Shown here one piece after another: positions 30,103-41,895 of a stretch of 64,000 nucleotides of DNA. A program made the translations under genes and the position numbers. This DNA comes from Atopsyche davidsoni (Eukaryota; Arthropoda; Insecta; Trichoptera; Hydrobiosidae), in NCBI GenBank assembly GCA_022113835.1, contig JAILWY010000014.1, positions 806,001-870,000 of the forward strand, written 5' to 3'. The notes below the pieces were generated by a model. That model made no database searches. It was not told where the DNA came from and saw only the letters and a list, made by a program, of their open reading frames with translations. The stretch's first letter is position 1; each line of letters opens with the position of its first letter.

Positions 30103-30450
30103 TTGCCTCTCCTCATAGGAGGTTGGTGACCATTTCCTTGAACATATCCCTATCCTGGGCTAGTCTCACTTCCGATCTCCAGCCACGTGAACTTTCTTCT
30201 TCCAATGCCCCTTTTTCCTTCGATTTTTCCTTAGACAACCTGCTAAAGCATGCTATATTTATTGTTACGAAAAATGTGGCCAAAATAGTAGACTTTTCGC
30301 TTCTTTACCAACGTCAAGAGTTCCCTTTCATTTGACTCTTTTATTTGTGACGCGGTTAACAAGGATTCTCCTATACTCCCAAAAGCTGTCTTGAGTGTTC
30401 AAACATCGACTCCGTATAGAAGAACTGAGACAACATAACATTTAACCACA
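30103..30450 (-). mobile_element. Non-LTR retrotransposon 3' fragment
   Basis: On the minus strand, frames carry VDV-TLKTA-like, REL-TLVKKRKVYYFGHIFRNNKY and GKIEGKRGIGR blocks, and end with RDMFKEMVTNLL-stop. The FGH(I/V) block and the closing segment are typical of the C terminus of insect endonuclease/reverse-transcriptase LINEs. It is frame-broken and incomplete at the 5' end. After the stop comes GGAGAGGCAAGTG, the same tail as in repeat B. Confidence 0.7.
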
Positions 30451-33400
30451 ATTTTTTTTACACAAACCACAGTTTATTTTAGTGGGATATTAAAAAAATG
30501 TTTTAATACAAAAGTACCAAAAAATCTTCATATTAATCAAATTTTCGTTTCGCCGGAAAGTGCCGACTATCGAGAAAACATAAATTTCCATATGTGCCAA
30601 ATATACGTTTATGTTCTGACGCGTCGGAAAGCCGTTTTCCCGAGCTGTTATTTGCTGAAAAAAATCCTGAAAAAAAAAAAAAAACATCTCAAATCTATCA
30701 ATTTCGCTGTGGCGCGGGGGATGAAACGAATTTCAGGCTTCCGAGGGTCGGAGTGTATTTTAATCAATTCAGTTTTAGTTTCAGGATCGTTTTTGTATTT
30801 CTCTTTGAAAAAAGTTAAATTAAGTTACTTTTGAAACAATGAAAAATATTTTTAGTTTTCGTTAGTTCGGAAAACTTCGCTCCCGTACATTATATGAATA
30901 TTTTTATTGCTTGTAAACAAAGTTTGCGTTCAGTTAAAGTTGAATTAAGTGACATTTTTGTTTTAACATCAATATTTTTTTTTAGTTAGATGCAACACGT
31001 AAAAAGTTGTTTTATACGAGTTATGCAAAGTAATACAAGTTTATTAAACTATTGTAAATTTAGCCCGTTGTTTCATAAGTAACTGAATTAATGTTTTATT
31101 TGAAACAAATAAATTATTATAATTTTATTATATTTTGTAATATGACGTCAATAAAACAAATGTTTTCTTTAGTTTCTAGTGTTTTTAAACAAGTTATTGC
31201 ATGTACAATGTTTTTTTTTTTATTAATTATAATTATATTGGTCTGCATGGACAATGTTATCTTTTAAACAAAAAAAAGTATGATAATTTACTGTTATTTT
31301 AATAAAAGTTTAATTTAAGTCACAAGTCTTAAAAATGAAAATATTTTATGTAATTTTATTAATATTTACAAATAACGGACACGCTCTGGTTTTTTTTAAC
31401 ACTAGTTGTGTTATAAATACAATAAAAATTCGTACAATTGATTTATTTGGAGTTTTGATAAATAATTTAAGTGATAATTGATAATCAGATGTTAATTAAG
31501 CGAATACACCGTTTTATTTGTGTTTTTAAGATATTTCAGCCGTTGTTATACGATGATCTTCGGTTTTGTACTGAGTAGTGGTTTTTGTGTTCCAATCTTC
31601 AGGGATTTATTGATATGTCATTTCATGCTGCTTAAATCGCTGAAGACGCTTTTGCTACCGAGACCGAAACGTTGCGAGGAAAAACCACAAAATTACCGTT
31701 TCATTTATTCTTCAATCAAATGTGAAAGTTAGACGACGGAAAATTGGATAGAAAAGCCTTATTATAAGCCGAAATAAACTCTGAATTTCAGCATTATTCG
31801 CGGACGATTTAACGCGCTGTTCTACTGCTGCAATTTTTCATCGTTTCCGAATTCATAACTGCAATAACTTAGACAAGGACAGCGCCAGGAGGAGGGAGAG
31901 AGCACGAATAAAAATTAAGCACCGGAACGTACGACGGCCAAAGACAACGACTTCTATAATCAATTGGCTCCGTTTTCAATTCTACTCGGCAGCGCTTCTC
32001 AAACCGCGGCTCTGTCGCCCCAAATAAACAAAATTCACTAACCGCCGCACTTCGATTTAATTCGAAATACTCCATATTCGTATAGTTAATACGAATATCC
32101 GAATACCCAAAAAATACCATCGCTACGTTCATCCAAAAGCTCAGACATACTTTTAATATCAAAAAAATAAAGTAAACGTTTTTAAGTAAATTTTCACAAA
32201 TGGTCTATAAACTACGTGTGTTATTAATATAAAAGACAAGTATATATTCGATTTAAATATCAAATATGCAAATCTGCATGAGAGAACAATTCATCAAAGG
32301 TTCATTCTTTAAAAATAAAACTAAAGATTGTAAGCAAGCCTCTAGAATTAATTTTCTTATGAGAGTACATAAATAGTTTTTCTAGTTACAGTAAGATTGA
32401 TTTTGTGCATATAATTCGTTTCAGAATTAATTTTAGATACCATGGGATAAATTTATTTGAATAGCATTGTTTGAAAGCTTTTATTGTGTTTTTCAACAAA
32501 AATGATATTTATCTGCCTTCCTTTAAGCTACCTTTTAAAAGTTTCTGCGCGTATTTACTGCGTATAAAATCTAAAATACAAATGAATTTTAAGTCTCATA
32601 TTAAAAAAAATATAGCAACAATAAAATAAAGGCCTGCACGTGCAAATGTCGTATCGTCAATTAAAATTTGTGGCTCGCCCGAAATACGCCATTTTCTCCG
32701 TTATATTTAAAACATAATTATCACAGGAATAATAATGAATCATCCGACGGGTGACGCGCGCCAAGGAAACTCTGGAACCACTTTTATGACACTCAGTTCT
32801 TCCCGCTTTTTCACTCTTTAATGCTCGGAGCCAAAGGGTGAACGGGACGGCATTATGCGGGGAGGCGCGCCCGCGAGCGAGACGGCGATACCGTTTCATT
32901 CAATTAAACGCGCGCGACAGAGACGCGGCATGTCGATTTGTATTCGTTAGAGGGGGACACAGATACGCTTCGCTCATTAAACCGGACGCACTTTGCATTT
33001 TAAACAGTTTTTTTTTTTTTTTGTTTTATTTTTTTTACTTTCCTACGTGGAATTGAGGAAATTAGCGCAGAAGAGCCGGAAAGTTTGTTTTATTTGTTTT
33101 GAATTAGTTTTTGCGCCCAGTTTTAGTGGATTTTAAAAGGCTTCTCCTCCGTAGTTTGGAATAAAACTAATGAAAGCGGACCGGTTTTTTAAACTGTGTG
33201 CGGTCATATTTCTCGTTCTTTTTTTGAAATTTTTACGTTCTTTATTTGAATAAAAAAATAATAAAAAAACTCTGTTTAAAATCACACTTCAATTATTATG
33301 ATTTTTTTAAATATATAAATTAAAAATGAATATCCATAATGGTTTTGCAAATATACTTCTGGATGATACAAGAAATACACTTAAGCCAATTTGTATTTTT

Positions 33401-34498
33401 TTTACTAAGCAATCAACGGTGCTATTCACTAGACAACGCGGAATAACACATTGTATACATTATTACGCTTTTATCAGATGTAAATACCCTCAAATAAGAA
33501 TATCATCAGCATTAATAGCGGGTATTAAAATTATTAATTACAGTATATACAGGGTGATTCCGCAGTGGCGCGCGGGGGGGGGGCGTTGCTGGAGACGGGA
33601 CGTCCTTTGTGCCGGCTTGAGCTTTGTGCGCGTCTTTAATTACAGATAATACACTAATTATAACAAAATCTTTCTGCAGAACCAGAGGCCATCAGTCCGG
33701 TGCCACTTTGTAGACACTACAAACTCTTACTATACAGGGTGCTTCTTAACCCGCAAATTAAATAAAATTAATTATTCTTTATATTTTCAAGCTGAAAACA
33801 TTAGCTTTTAGAAGATGTATAAAAAATAAACTGTATTATTCAGTGCATTTTATATTATTTATAAAGAAAAGAAATATATACTATTTGAATTATTTATAAT
33901 AGGTACTAAAAAACATTATAAAATTATTATAGCTAGCATATTAAAGCAATTCCTCTATTTTTAGTTGAAATAATATATGAACACAAAAAATACAGCATAC
34001 GTTTTTTGTAGTTCATGATATTCAATTCAATTCAAATATTCAATAACGTAAAACAGCATTTTATTCATCCATCAATTCAATATTCACAGTAATGTATCTA
34101 TAAAATACAATAAAAACACATTTACTGAAACAGATTTAACAAAATAAAACTTAACGAATCATTGATTTCAATAATAAAACACATTACAGTGATGCGATTT
34201 ATGGTCTGAACACAGCATCGGCAATTATTGGGGGCATATGCGGCTTTTGAGTGTCACAGCCGATTCGTCCATGTTAAGGTTTCAGGAAGCTCCGGGACAT
34301 TGAAATAATTCTGAAAAATAAAGAGAAAAGTACAATGATATTATATGTATCGATTACATTTAAATTCATAAATGTCGAATATGTTGTTGAGTTGGGTTGA
34401 GTGTCACAGCCGATTGATCCGCACTAAGTTTTGAAGACCTTAGAAATTATAAAAAGAGTTAAAAAATTAAAGTATAAAAGCAATGCAATAAATACATA
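30451..34498. other. Long AT-rich intronic stretch
   Basis: No exon was recognised. At 31637-31680 GCTGAAGACGC, ACCGAGACCGAAACGTTGCG resembles a distant hammerhead-like hairpin (see findings). TATACAGGGTG occurs twice in the same orientation (33544 and 33733). GAGTGTCACAGCCGATT occurs twice (34249 and 34400), so 34210-34450 contains a short direct repeat. Confidence 0.4.
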
Positions 34499-34857
34499 CG
34501 AGGGTGGTCCGATAAGTACTTAGCCTACAAAAGAAAAACGAAAATTTTGGAAAATTGGTGATTTATTTCTCAAAATAGTCGATACACTTGACCCAGCGAT
34601 GCTGCAACTTCTTTAACCCATCTGAAAAATACGTTTTCTCGAGGTCTGCAAAGTAAGCCTCCGTAGCGGCGATGACCTCCTCATTCGATTTAAATTTCTG
34701 CCCGGCGAGTGACTTTTTCAAGTTCGCATCCACACGCGGTCAAAACAAAACTACGAAATTTTGACAGTAGCCGTCTACGAGAATGTACTACACGATGGTA
34801 AATCTCACTTGCGATACTAGCACCATCGGGCGGTGAGTACTTATCGGACCGCCCTCG
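34499..34857 (-). mobile_element. Internally deleted mariner element
   Basis: Terminal repeats CGAGGGTGGTCCGATAAGTA and the complement of TACTTATCGGACCGCCCTCG are flanked by TA. On the minus strand the interior keeps the transposase 3' end, KSLAGQKFKSNEEVIAATEA followed by YFADLEKTYFSDGLKKLQHR and WVKC, as in mariner transposases. The 5' leader joins it directly, so most of the transposase is deleted. Confidence 0.9.
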
Positions 34858-35303
34858 TATATTATATCATTACATTTAAATTGATAAATATCGAATATGT
34901 TGTCGAGTTTGAGGTATGCTGTAGAGCGCGAGGGTTGTGACTGTTTGATAAATAAAATATCTAACAGATTCCCGACAAAGAGCGTAGAAGTTAAACGCAC
35001 ACAGGGATGCTCTCAGGGCTTATTTCGGGGCCACCCTGTGCACACACCGCCATATTGAATCTCCACAAACATTGAAAATATCCCGCTCCATCCTGCCTCC
35101 AAATGTACCGCTTCATTCAGCTATCAAATATTCCGTGGATTATCAAAATGCGAATCTCGCGAAAAGAACAGACCGGCGTTAAATATACTCCAGTCTGTTT
35201 GCGTTTGCTTCTGATAAAAATTAATTTTGTGATTTTACTTTACAAATATTAAATCTTGTTGAGGGACAAGGCATTTGTTAGGTGAAGATCCATTTTTTAT
35301 TAA

Positions 35304-35469
35304 CCCTTTCACTCCGTTGGCGACAATGTGTCGACATGGTAAAATCCTTTGTAACTCCGTTGGCGACTATAGTGCACCTTTTATTGTTTACCCTATAAGA
35401 AGTCTAGGTGCGTATTTAATCAGGTATAAACCATTTTTGTCAGTTTTGCAAAGTCCCGAGTTCAAAGGG
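35304..35469. mobile_element. piggyBac-like MITE nested in repeat A
   Basis: The 166-bp insert is flanked by TTAA on both sides. It begins CCCTTTCACTCCG and ends in the complement of CCCTTTGAACTCGGG, so the outer CCCTTT is inverted. TTAA duplication with CCC-TTT ends fits the piggyBac superfamily. GTTGGCGAC occurs twice inside. Confidence 0.75.
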
Positions 35470-35502
35470 TTAAAATTCACGTTGAGTTTATTTCAACATT
35501 TA

Positions 35503-35547
35503 TGCATGACTTGTTTCAACCAAAAGACTTGGTTATCATCAGATGCA
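35503..35547 (-). ncRNA. Hammerhead-ribozyme-like motif, left arm of repeat A
   Basis: On the minus strand: TGCAT, CTGATGA, T, AACC, loop, GGTT, GAAAC, AAGTC and ATGCA. Stem I and stem II both pair. The stem III palindrome is imperfect (ACAAGT). Confidence 0.5.
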
Positions 35548-35566
35548 GAACAAAACTGATTTGTTC

Positions 35567-35611
35567 TGCATCTGATGATGACCAAGTCTTTTGGTTGAAA
35601 CTTGTCATGCA
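35567..35611 (+). ncRNA. Hammerhead-ribozyme-like motif, right arm of repeat A
   Basis: TGCAT, CTGATGA, T, GACC, loop, GGTT, GAAAC, TTGTC and ATGCA. Stem II has one G-T pair and stem III is imperfect (ACTTGT). All core bases apart from the extra T are kept. Confidence 0.5.
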
Positions 35612-35715
35612 TAAATGTTAAAATAAACTCTACGTGAAGAAATTATAAAAAAGTTATTTCAAATCATTAATACAAATATTGAAGCTTTAATTTTAACTTA
35701 AGCATATTTTTAATC

Positions 35716-36092
35716 TAAATTCAAAGATATTTTTTGATTAACTATTAGATATCGATAATACATATTGATATAAAGTTCAAATAATCAATATTTTTGACAG
35801 AGAGTACTTGGTGGAAATCCATTTTAATAGTTTAAATAATAAGTATTGAGTGATTTTTCCACATATAGATTTTTATTGGTGACCAGTTTCTGTTTCTGTT
35901 GATAATGCCAACGTGAAATGTCACCAATAAAAATTAGCATGTGGAAAAGTCACTCAAGTAGTTTATTTTATTAAAAATATTAAAATAGAATTCCACCAAG
36001 TACTCTCTGTCAAAAATATTGATTATTTGAATTTTATATCAATATGTATTATCGATATCTGATAGTTAATTAAAAAAATATCTTTGACGTGA
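35716..36092. repeat. Repeat C foldback, near-complete palindrome
   Basis: The two arms are about 170-180 bases each. From the outside in they share TCAAAGATATTTTTTGATTA, the ATCGATAATACATATTGATA region, CAATATTTTTGACAGAGAGT, ACTTGGTGGAA and GTGATTTTTCCACATATAG. The turn lies near 35895. This is the longest copy in the window and defines the family. There is no coding capacity. Confidence 0.8.
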
Positions 36093-36282
36093 ATACCAAC
36101 GTGAAAGGTTGGCGAAACCGGTCACCAATAAAAATCTATATACGGAAAAATCACTCAAGTATTTTACTTATTATTTAAAATATTACAGTTTAATAATGCC
36201 AACGCGAAAGGTTGCCGAAACCGGTCACCAATAAAATGGAAAAAAACACTCTAGTATTTTATTATATTTAAAATATTGAAAG
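36093..36282 (+). repeat. Two tandem repeat-C arm fragments
   Basis: AATGCCAACGTGAAAGGTTG...GCGAAACCGGTCACCAATAA, then the same phrase again with AACGCGAAAGGTTGCCGAAA. Both read in the right-arm orientation and follow the large foldback directly. Confidence 0.7.
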
Positions 36283-36771
36283 TTCACGTAAATTTAACCA
36301 ACTAGGTCGTTTCAGCGATTACAGTAGTGCAAGTCGATGTCGAGAATTGTGGAGTTATGGATATGGAGGCGGCGTGTGGCGCAGGGCTCCAGGGTGGGCC
36401 CGCATCCAGCAGCTCGCGGGGATGGAGCCTTGTATGTAGACCGCAGTGCTTGTCGCGGCTGTAATGAACAACCCTCAATAATGGCTTCCCCGGGGCAGTA
36501 ACTCACAGCCTCCCCCGGCGGCGCCGAGACGCACCCCGGGTGGGTTTTTTACACCCCTGCCGCACCCCTGCGGGGGGTTGCTTCTCGTCCGTCTTGTGTA
36601 ACGGCCTGCTAATATGAACATCACTCGCCATTCTCATAAATAATGCTTGTATCAAGACATTCTCTTTAACCCTTTGAACGAAAGAAAATGTTTTGGTTTT
36701 GTATTTCGAGCTCAGACGTTGGGAAAGATAACTTTAAAAAATAAAAATATATCTCTAAGGTAGAAATTTTT

Positions 36772-36972
36772 CCTTGTTGCTGGACAAGGCATTTGATTGG
36801 TGAAGATCCATTTTTATAAAATGATAAAGGTAACTATTTATTGCATGACTAGTTTCGATCAACAGACTTGGTCATCATCAGATGCATAACTAAACAGTTT
36901 AGTCATGCAAAAAAATGTAATAAACTCAATGTGAAGAAAGAATACAAAGTTACCTTTATCATTATATATATA
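36772..36972. repeat. Repeat A foldback, reduced right arm
   Basis: It begins CTTGTTGCTGGACAAGGCAT and GGTGAAGATCCA and contains AATGATAAAGGTAACT, with the complement near 36942-36964. The right arm has lost the inner motif, leaving only TTTAGTCATGCAAAAAA. Confidence 0.7.
36842..36886 (-). ncRNA. Hammerhead-ribozyme-like motif in repeat A
   Basis: On the minus strand: TGCAT, CTGATGA, T, GACC, loop, GATC, GAAAC, TAGTC and ATGCA. Stem I and the stem III palindrome ACTAGT are intact. Stem II has one mismatch. Confidence 0.5.
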
Positions 36973-38576
36973 GAAATTTTTCGATTCAACATAGTTTTTA
37001 TATGCTACATAAACTTAAGAAATAAAATTACGTCTACTAAAATCAGATGCAGTCCCGAGGTTTTTTTGCTTTTTTGCGAAAATTCTGAAAGACTAATTAT
37101 ATTGAACGGTGTTTTCCAAGTTGTCTAATTGCACAAAGCATCGCTTGAATTGTTCATATTTATGCAATTTTATTGGCATAGTTTAAATTTATAATTACGG
37201 ATAATTTTTTTCAAAATTAAAGATCGGTTTTCAGAACAAGAGCATATTAATATTTGCGTAAGACATATTTAATTATTTTGATCATGTTTTCTTGCCTTTC
37301 ATTACATGGACATATGAGTAAAGTAGTAAGTGAGTTAGGTTGGATTTATACATATTTAATGATAACAATAAAATAGTGGCGTACGATTCATACCAGCAAT
37401 AAATACTTTACCAAACTGGAATAAAAATCTGTAAATACTTCAGAGATGTTTAAAGTTTGAATGATAAAAAATTGATGGCTAATATTGAGATTTAACCGCT
37501 CCCTTTCATGTGTGTATCGCACGCCTCTGATTAAATTCGCTACTAAACGTTTTCTCCCTTAATTGATTTTTTTGTATATATTTTTATAATATGGCTGAAA
37601 ATATTTCTGGTGATTGAAGTTTCAAGGATATTTTGTTGTCATTTTCAAAGAACACTTTGAAGATTTCACAACGTCAAAAAGAAGCAATCCATCAAGTCCG
37701 TAACGCTGAACTCTCGCCGTTAATTTAACGGCGAAGCCTTCGATAAAATTACGTTTCATGCTTAACGTTGACTTCCCGCTAAAAGGCGATCATTCAAGAA
37801 AGCCTATTGATTGAATTTTTTTTTAAAGTTACCCAGATTAGACGCATCGTGGTGGATCAGAAACATCCCCTATTTCAGAGCAAGACATTTCACATCCCAA
37901 GATAAAAATTTCATTTCCTACCCCGCCAATATAAACATTTATCATCATTGCATATAATTCAAATATCACGTAACAAAAAAATGTTTTTTTCGAGATCAAG
38001 GTTCTACTCCACAGAGATGAATAGAAAGTACAATAATTACGAAGATATTTATTTTAATAACATCCACGTTTGAGTAAATTATAAGCCGTGTTTTAATTCG
38101 TTACGAGGGGCCCTCCGGGGAGGTTTCAAATATGAAGACTCCATCTTCGATGGGCAGGTCCGGCGCAGGTTACTTCGGGCCCCACTTATTAATTTGGTGG
38201 ATAATTCCGTCGTTATTCCTCCCAGGGGGCAGCTTCGCGGCGCGTGCTAATGGCCTTAAAAATTTTAATTTTCGGAATAGATTAATATTTATCATTTTAC
38301 AAGAATATTCCGACACTAACGATTCAAGAATAAATCTCTTGTCTACATTCGTTTCTGTTTTATTAATTTACCACATTTCTGTTACTTACGCGACTACTAG
38401 ATAAATAGAAATAACAGACTCTGCTGAGGTATATATATTACATAACAAGCATAGTACTTTTCATAATGTTTTCCATATACGAGACCTCTTAAACTTAAAT
38501 TTAAAATAACACAAATAAAGAAAATATATATACAAACATAAAATACGTTTTGGTATACTTAATCGAAGGACCCTCA
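36973..38576. other. Gene-free intronic stretch
   Basis: AT-rich, apart from a GC-richer patch at 38100-38250. The frame at 38132-38404 has no recognisable domain. Confidence 0.4.
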
Positions 38577-38584
38577 TAGTATAG

Positions 38585-38948
38585 CAGTAGCTCTCAAACT
38601 CTTTTGGCCCACGGACCCTTTTTCATAGTCAAAACTTGCCTACGGACCCTGGGTGAAAAACTACATAAATTCATATTATAGACTTGTTGGTGCAAGTATC
38701 GACTTTATTGCGTTCCTGTATTAACCTACCTGACTCACCGCGATGCCTGTTATTACTTGTATTTTATGCACCTGTCTATATTTATATTTTACTTAGGACG
38801 TAAAAATCGCTAATAATGTATTCATTGTTATTTATTTTAACTTCCATATAAAAAAAATATGTGTCACAATTTTTTAATTTTATATTAGACCCCCTGAATG
38901 ATCCCAAGATCTCTCTGGGGTCCGTAGGGACCACTTTGAGAAGCACTG
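38585..38948. mobile_element. Non-autonomous hAT-like element
   Basis: Terminal repeats CAGTAGCTCTCAAAC and the complement of TTTGAGAAGCACTG are flanked by an 8-bp near-duplication (TAGTATAG left, TAGTACAG right). Inside, GGCCCACGGACCCTTTTTCA and GGGTCCGTAGGGACCACTT are also inverted. The terminal sequences and 8-bp duplication fit the hAT superfamily. No transposase is left. Confidence 0.8.
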
Positions 38949-38956
38949 TAGTACAG

Positions 38957-39636
38957 TAACTAAAAACATTTTTTTATCAATAATTAGTTTTTCGCAATAC
39001 AATAATTTTTTTTAAAAATAATAATGTTTTTGCTGTCGAAGGCTTCGGCAGAATAAAAATAATAAAAAAATAAATGTTTTTTATGCTGTGATATACTTTC
39101 CTTTCTCTCCAAGCGACTGTCGATTCTGATGTTACAAAAAAAAATAATCAAATTATTATTAAATATTAATATCTGTTACATAATTTAATATCCCTTTCAC
39201 TCGGACAAAGCGTATCATTCAGAAATGTAGGCTGTGTTACGCGGACAGGCGTCGAGACAGCGCTTATCTGAAAGAGGCTTCCTGTATCGGAGCTGTCCGA
39301 GCCTCCCCCGGGGGCCATCAGCTGTCGGGTTAGGGCGGCAGCTTTCAGGGCGCGGAGACATCCCCCGGCCCGGGCATTACCGCCTCCTGAAAGCCAAATG
39401 AATGCACGCTGAAATAAACCCCCCCCTTCGACCATCCCCAGCCCTGTGACCATCCCCCGCCCTGCGCCCTTCCCCCATCCCCCGCCCTGCGACTCTCATC
39501 TCCCATCTCCGGCCTTGTCATCAGTTTCAGTTTAAATTTATTTTTAAATTATTTTAGATGTGCATAACGAATTCTCGATTTGTTTCAGATATTTTTAAAC
39601 AGTGTGAGTATAATCAGTGGAACCTCGCCTGCTGTA
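38957..39636. other. Gene-free stretch with GC-rich patch
   Basis: 39290-39500 is C- and G-rich with CATCCCCCGCCCTG repeated in slightly changed form. No gene was recognised. Confidence 0.4.
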
Positions 39637-39885
39637 CAGTAATACCCCGCTTTGCGCGAGGGATACGTTCCGGAAGAAATTGCGTTAAGTGAACTTCGCG
39701 TATATCGGGGTTTACGATTAAACATACATACGAATCATTTGAATCAATTACTCAATCATTATTTTTACTGAAAAATACATGTAATTAAGAAATTCGCGTA
39801 ATGCGAAGTATTTAAACGCGAAATTTAAAATTTGCGTTATAGTGAAACCGCGCATAACGAAATCGCGTAAAGCGGGGTATTACTG
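39637..39885. mobile_element. pogo/Tigger-like MITE
   Basis: The 249-bp element has terminal repeats CAGTAATACCCCGCTTTGCG and the complement of AAAGCGGGGTATTACTG, flanked by TA. This terminal sequence is characteristic of the pogo/Tigger branch of Tc1/mariner. No transposase is present. Confidence 0.85.
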
Positions 39886-40324
39886 TATTTACCTTTTGAA
39901 AACAATTATGAGAGTTTCTCGCATATTTTAATCGATCGTTTTTAACATTGTAAAAATCAAAAGTTTAAAAAAATCTTCTTTTTTTTTAATATCAAATATT
40001 TTAGATTTATATTGACTATTTAATACTTTTTAAACGAGAATAGAAATGTGTTAGATATACAACGTCAAATATTTTAATAATTATATGCATTTTTATCAAG
40101 CTTGGAAAGTATCATTAATCACAAGTAAATAGTATTCAAAATTACTATTGATCTATTGAAAATAAAAATGCATCGCAATTTGAGATTTCGCCCTCACAAA
40201 TATTTTTAAATTCCAGGCGTTATGATAAATGTACAAAAAATCCAATATTTTAAAGTACACGGACCACGCACGAAACGACGAAGAAAATTGCTAGATTTTT
40301 AATTAAACAGAAGTCACAAATATA

Positions 40325-40895
40325 GGGTGTCCAAAAATTGTATCGGGTATTTGTTTTATTGACTGTTATTGCGATATGCTGCGAAAGTTTTTGGGCCCAG
40401 AGATGCAGGAGTTTCAAGGTTTCAACTCAAGAACGTGCTTCCAACAAGACTTGCCACTTGCCATACATCCAATTGATCAATTGAAGCTGTTGACGAATTA
40501 TTCCCTTATAAGGTCATTTCACGTTGAGGTAACATCAACTGGCGTTCCAGAAGCCCGACCTTAGCCATCTTTAATATTTCGTATGAAGAAACCTTAAAAG
40601 CAGGGTTTATGAGAATAATTCGACGAACCTAACAATTGAAACAAAACATCGAGTCAGAAATAGCAGCAATATCGAGGGCTATGTGTAATCGTGTTATCAG
40701 CAATCTTCGTTCCAGATTAGAAGAGTGCCAGCAGCGCGTAACGGTCACCATTTGGATAACATCATCTTTTTGAAATAATTTTTCATTTTGTATTCTTAAT
40801 AATTAATATAATCAACAATTAAAAAAAAAACTTAATTACTAGTAGTTTTTGTTTTACTGAACCAACAAATACCCGATACTCTGTTTGGACACCCA
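40325..40895 (+). mobile_element. Tc1/mariner-type remnant (family 1), second copy
   Basis: Starts GGGTGTCCAAAAATTG and ends TTTGGACACCC, with TATCGGGTATTTGTT and AACAAATACCCGATA inside the ends. The plus strand keeps a FQQD-like block, a SIEAVDEL-like block and pieces of the catalytic C-terminal half, with frameshifts and a large 5' deletion. Same family as 1008-1428. Confidence 0.75.
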
Positions 40896-41895
40896 TTATA
40901 ATATTGATATCTTAAAACTTCGTACAATGTAAAAAAGTACGGACTTGGTTATATTGTTAAAAAAATAAATTAGGGCATAAACAATGTGTTTTTTGTGTAC
41001 TTCAAAATTTTTAAGATCGATAAGTTTCAACATTTCGATAAGCCACGAGGCAGGCAAATAAATTTATTTTCATAAGCTTTATCCAATGTTTATATATTTA
41101 CGCGAGTGGTGTGACCTATTTTTTTTTTTGTTAATATAATATGATATAATTTAACGCAAATCGATATCAGGGTGCCGCCGGCCCTGGCGGGTGGCGGCAC
41201 GCTAGCGCTATCTCGCTCGTCGCTATGCGTGCGTCCTTGTCGGGACAGCGCTTAATGTGCGGCCCGGCACGCATGCAGATAGAGATGCCAGTGCGCTGGG
41301 GGGACGTGCCAACAATCATTGAATGGTCGCCAATATATATTTTTTTGTTTTTAAAAAACTTAGAATTTTGTATTTGCGTCAAGAAGGCTGTATAAATTAC
41401 GAATACTAGAAATGTAGCCCGTCACAGAATGACGGATTCGATGAACGATGCAATAGTGTTTGAACATATGTTTGGCTGAATACTCGAATAGCTGGGTATT
41501 CGAATTTTAAAAAGACGCTGCTCACGTTTTGCTTCCAATTCATTGCTTGACGTTTCTGTCACAAACAACGCATCGCTTTTCACTGCACTGTTCTTTATTT
41601 GAAAAGTTCTAAATTTGAAATTCTCGCGGTGAACAACAGAATCCTATAATTCGTACATATTGAAACTCGCTAAAGCATATTTTATAGTTTTATTCAATTA
41701 ATTTATTAATGTAAATATTATCCGATCGTCTTGAAATTCGACACATAACTGCGGAAATAAGCGTTGTATCTTTTAAGATATTCTATAGAGAACCAAAAAA
41801 TAAAATATACATACATACAATGGATGTTATATATATAGATATTACTAGGGCATTGAGGCTCTTTCGCTACATATAAATATTATCTTCATTATTGA
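40896..41895. other. Gene-free stretch
   Basis: A GC-rich patch lies at 41170-41310. TA-rich sequence near 41825 precedes repeat B. No recognised gene. Confidence 0.4.

Larger units (their letters stand above)
35254..35642. repeat. Repeat A foldback element, interrupted by a piggyBac-like MITE
   Basis: The element starts CTTGTTGAGGGACAAGGCAT. After the nested MITE come two arms of about 70 bases around 35556, containing GCATGACTTGTTTCAACC and its complement. Both arms carry the hammerhead-like motif. The right end lacks the terminal segment found in the copy at 22251. Confidence 0.75.

Noticed and set aside
33540..33745. Transposon bounded by TATACAGGGTG
   Set aside because: The two copies are in the same orientation, so they do not form terminal inverted repeats.
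36666..36690. Second piggyBac-like MITE (TTAACCCTTTGAACG)
   Set aside because: The left end looks right, but no inverted right end with TTAA was found downstream.
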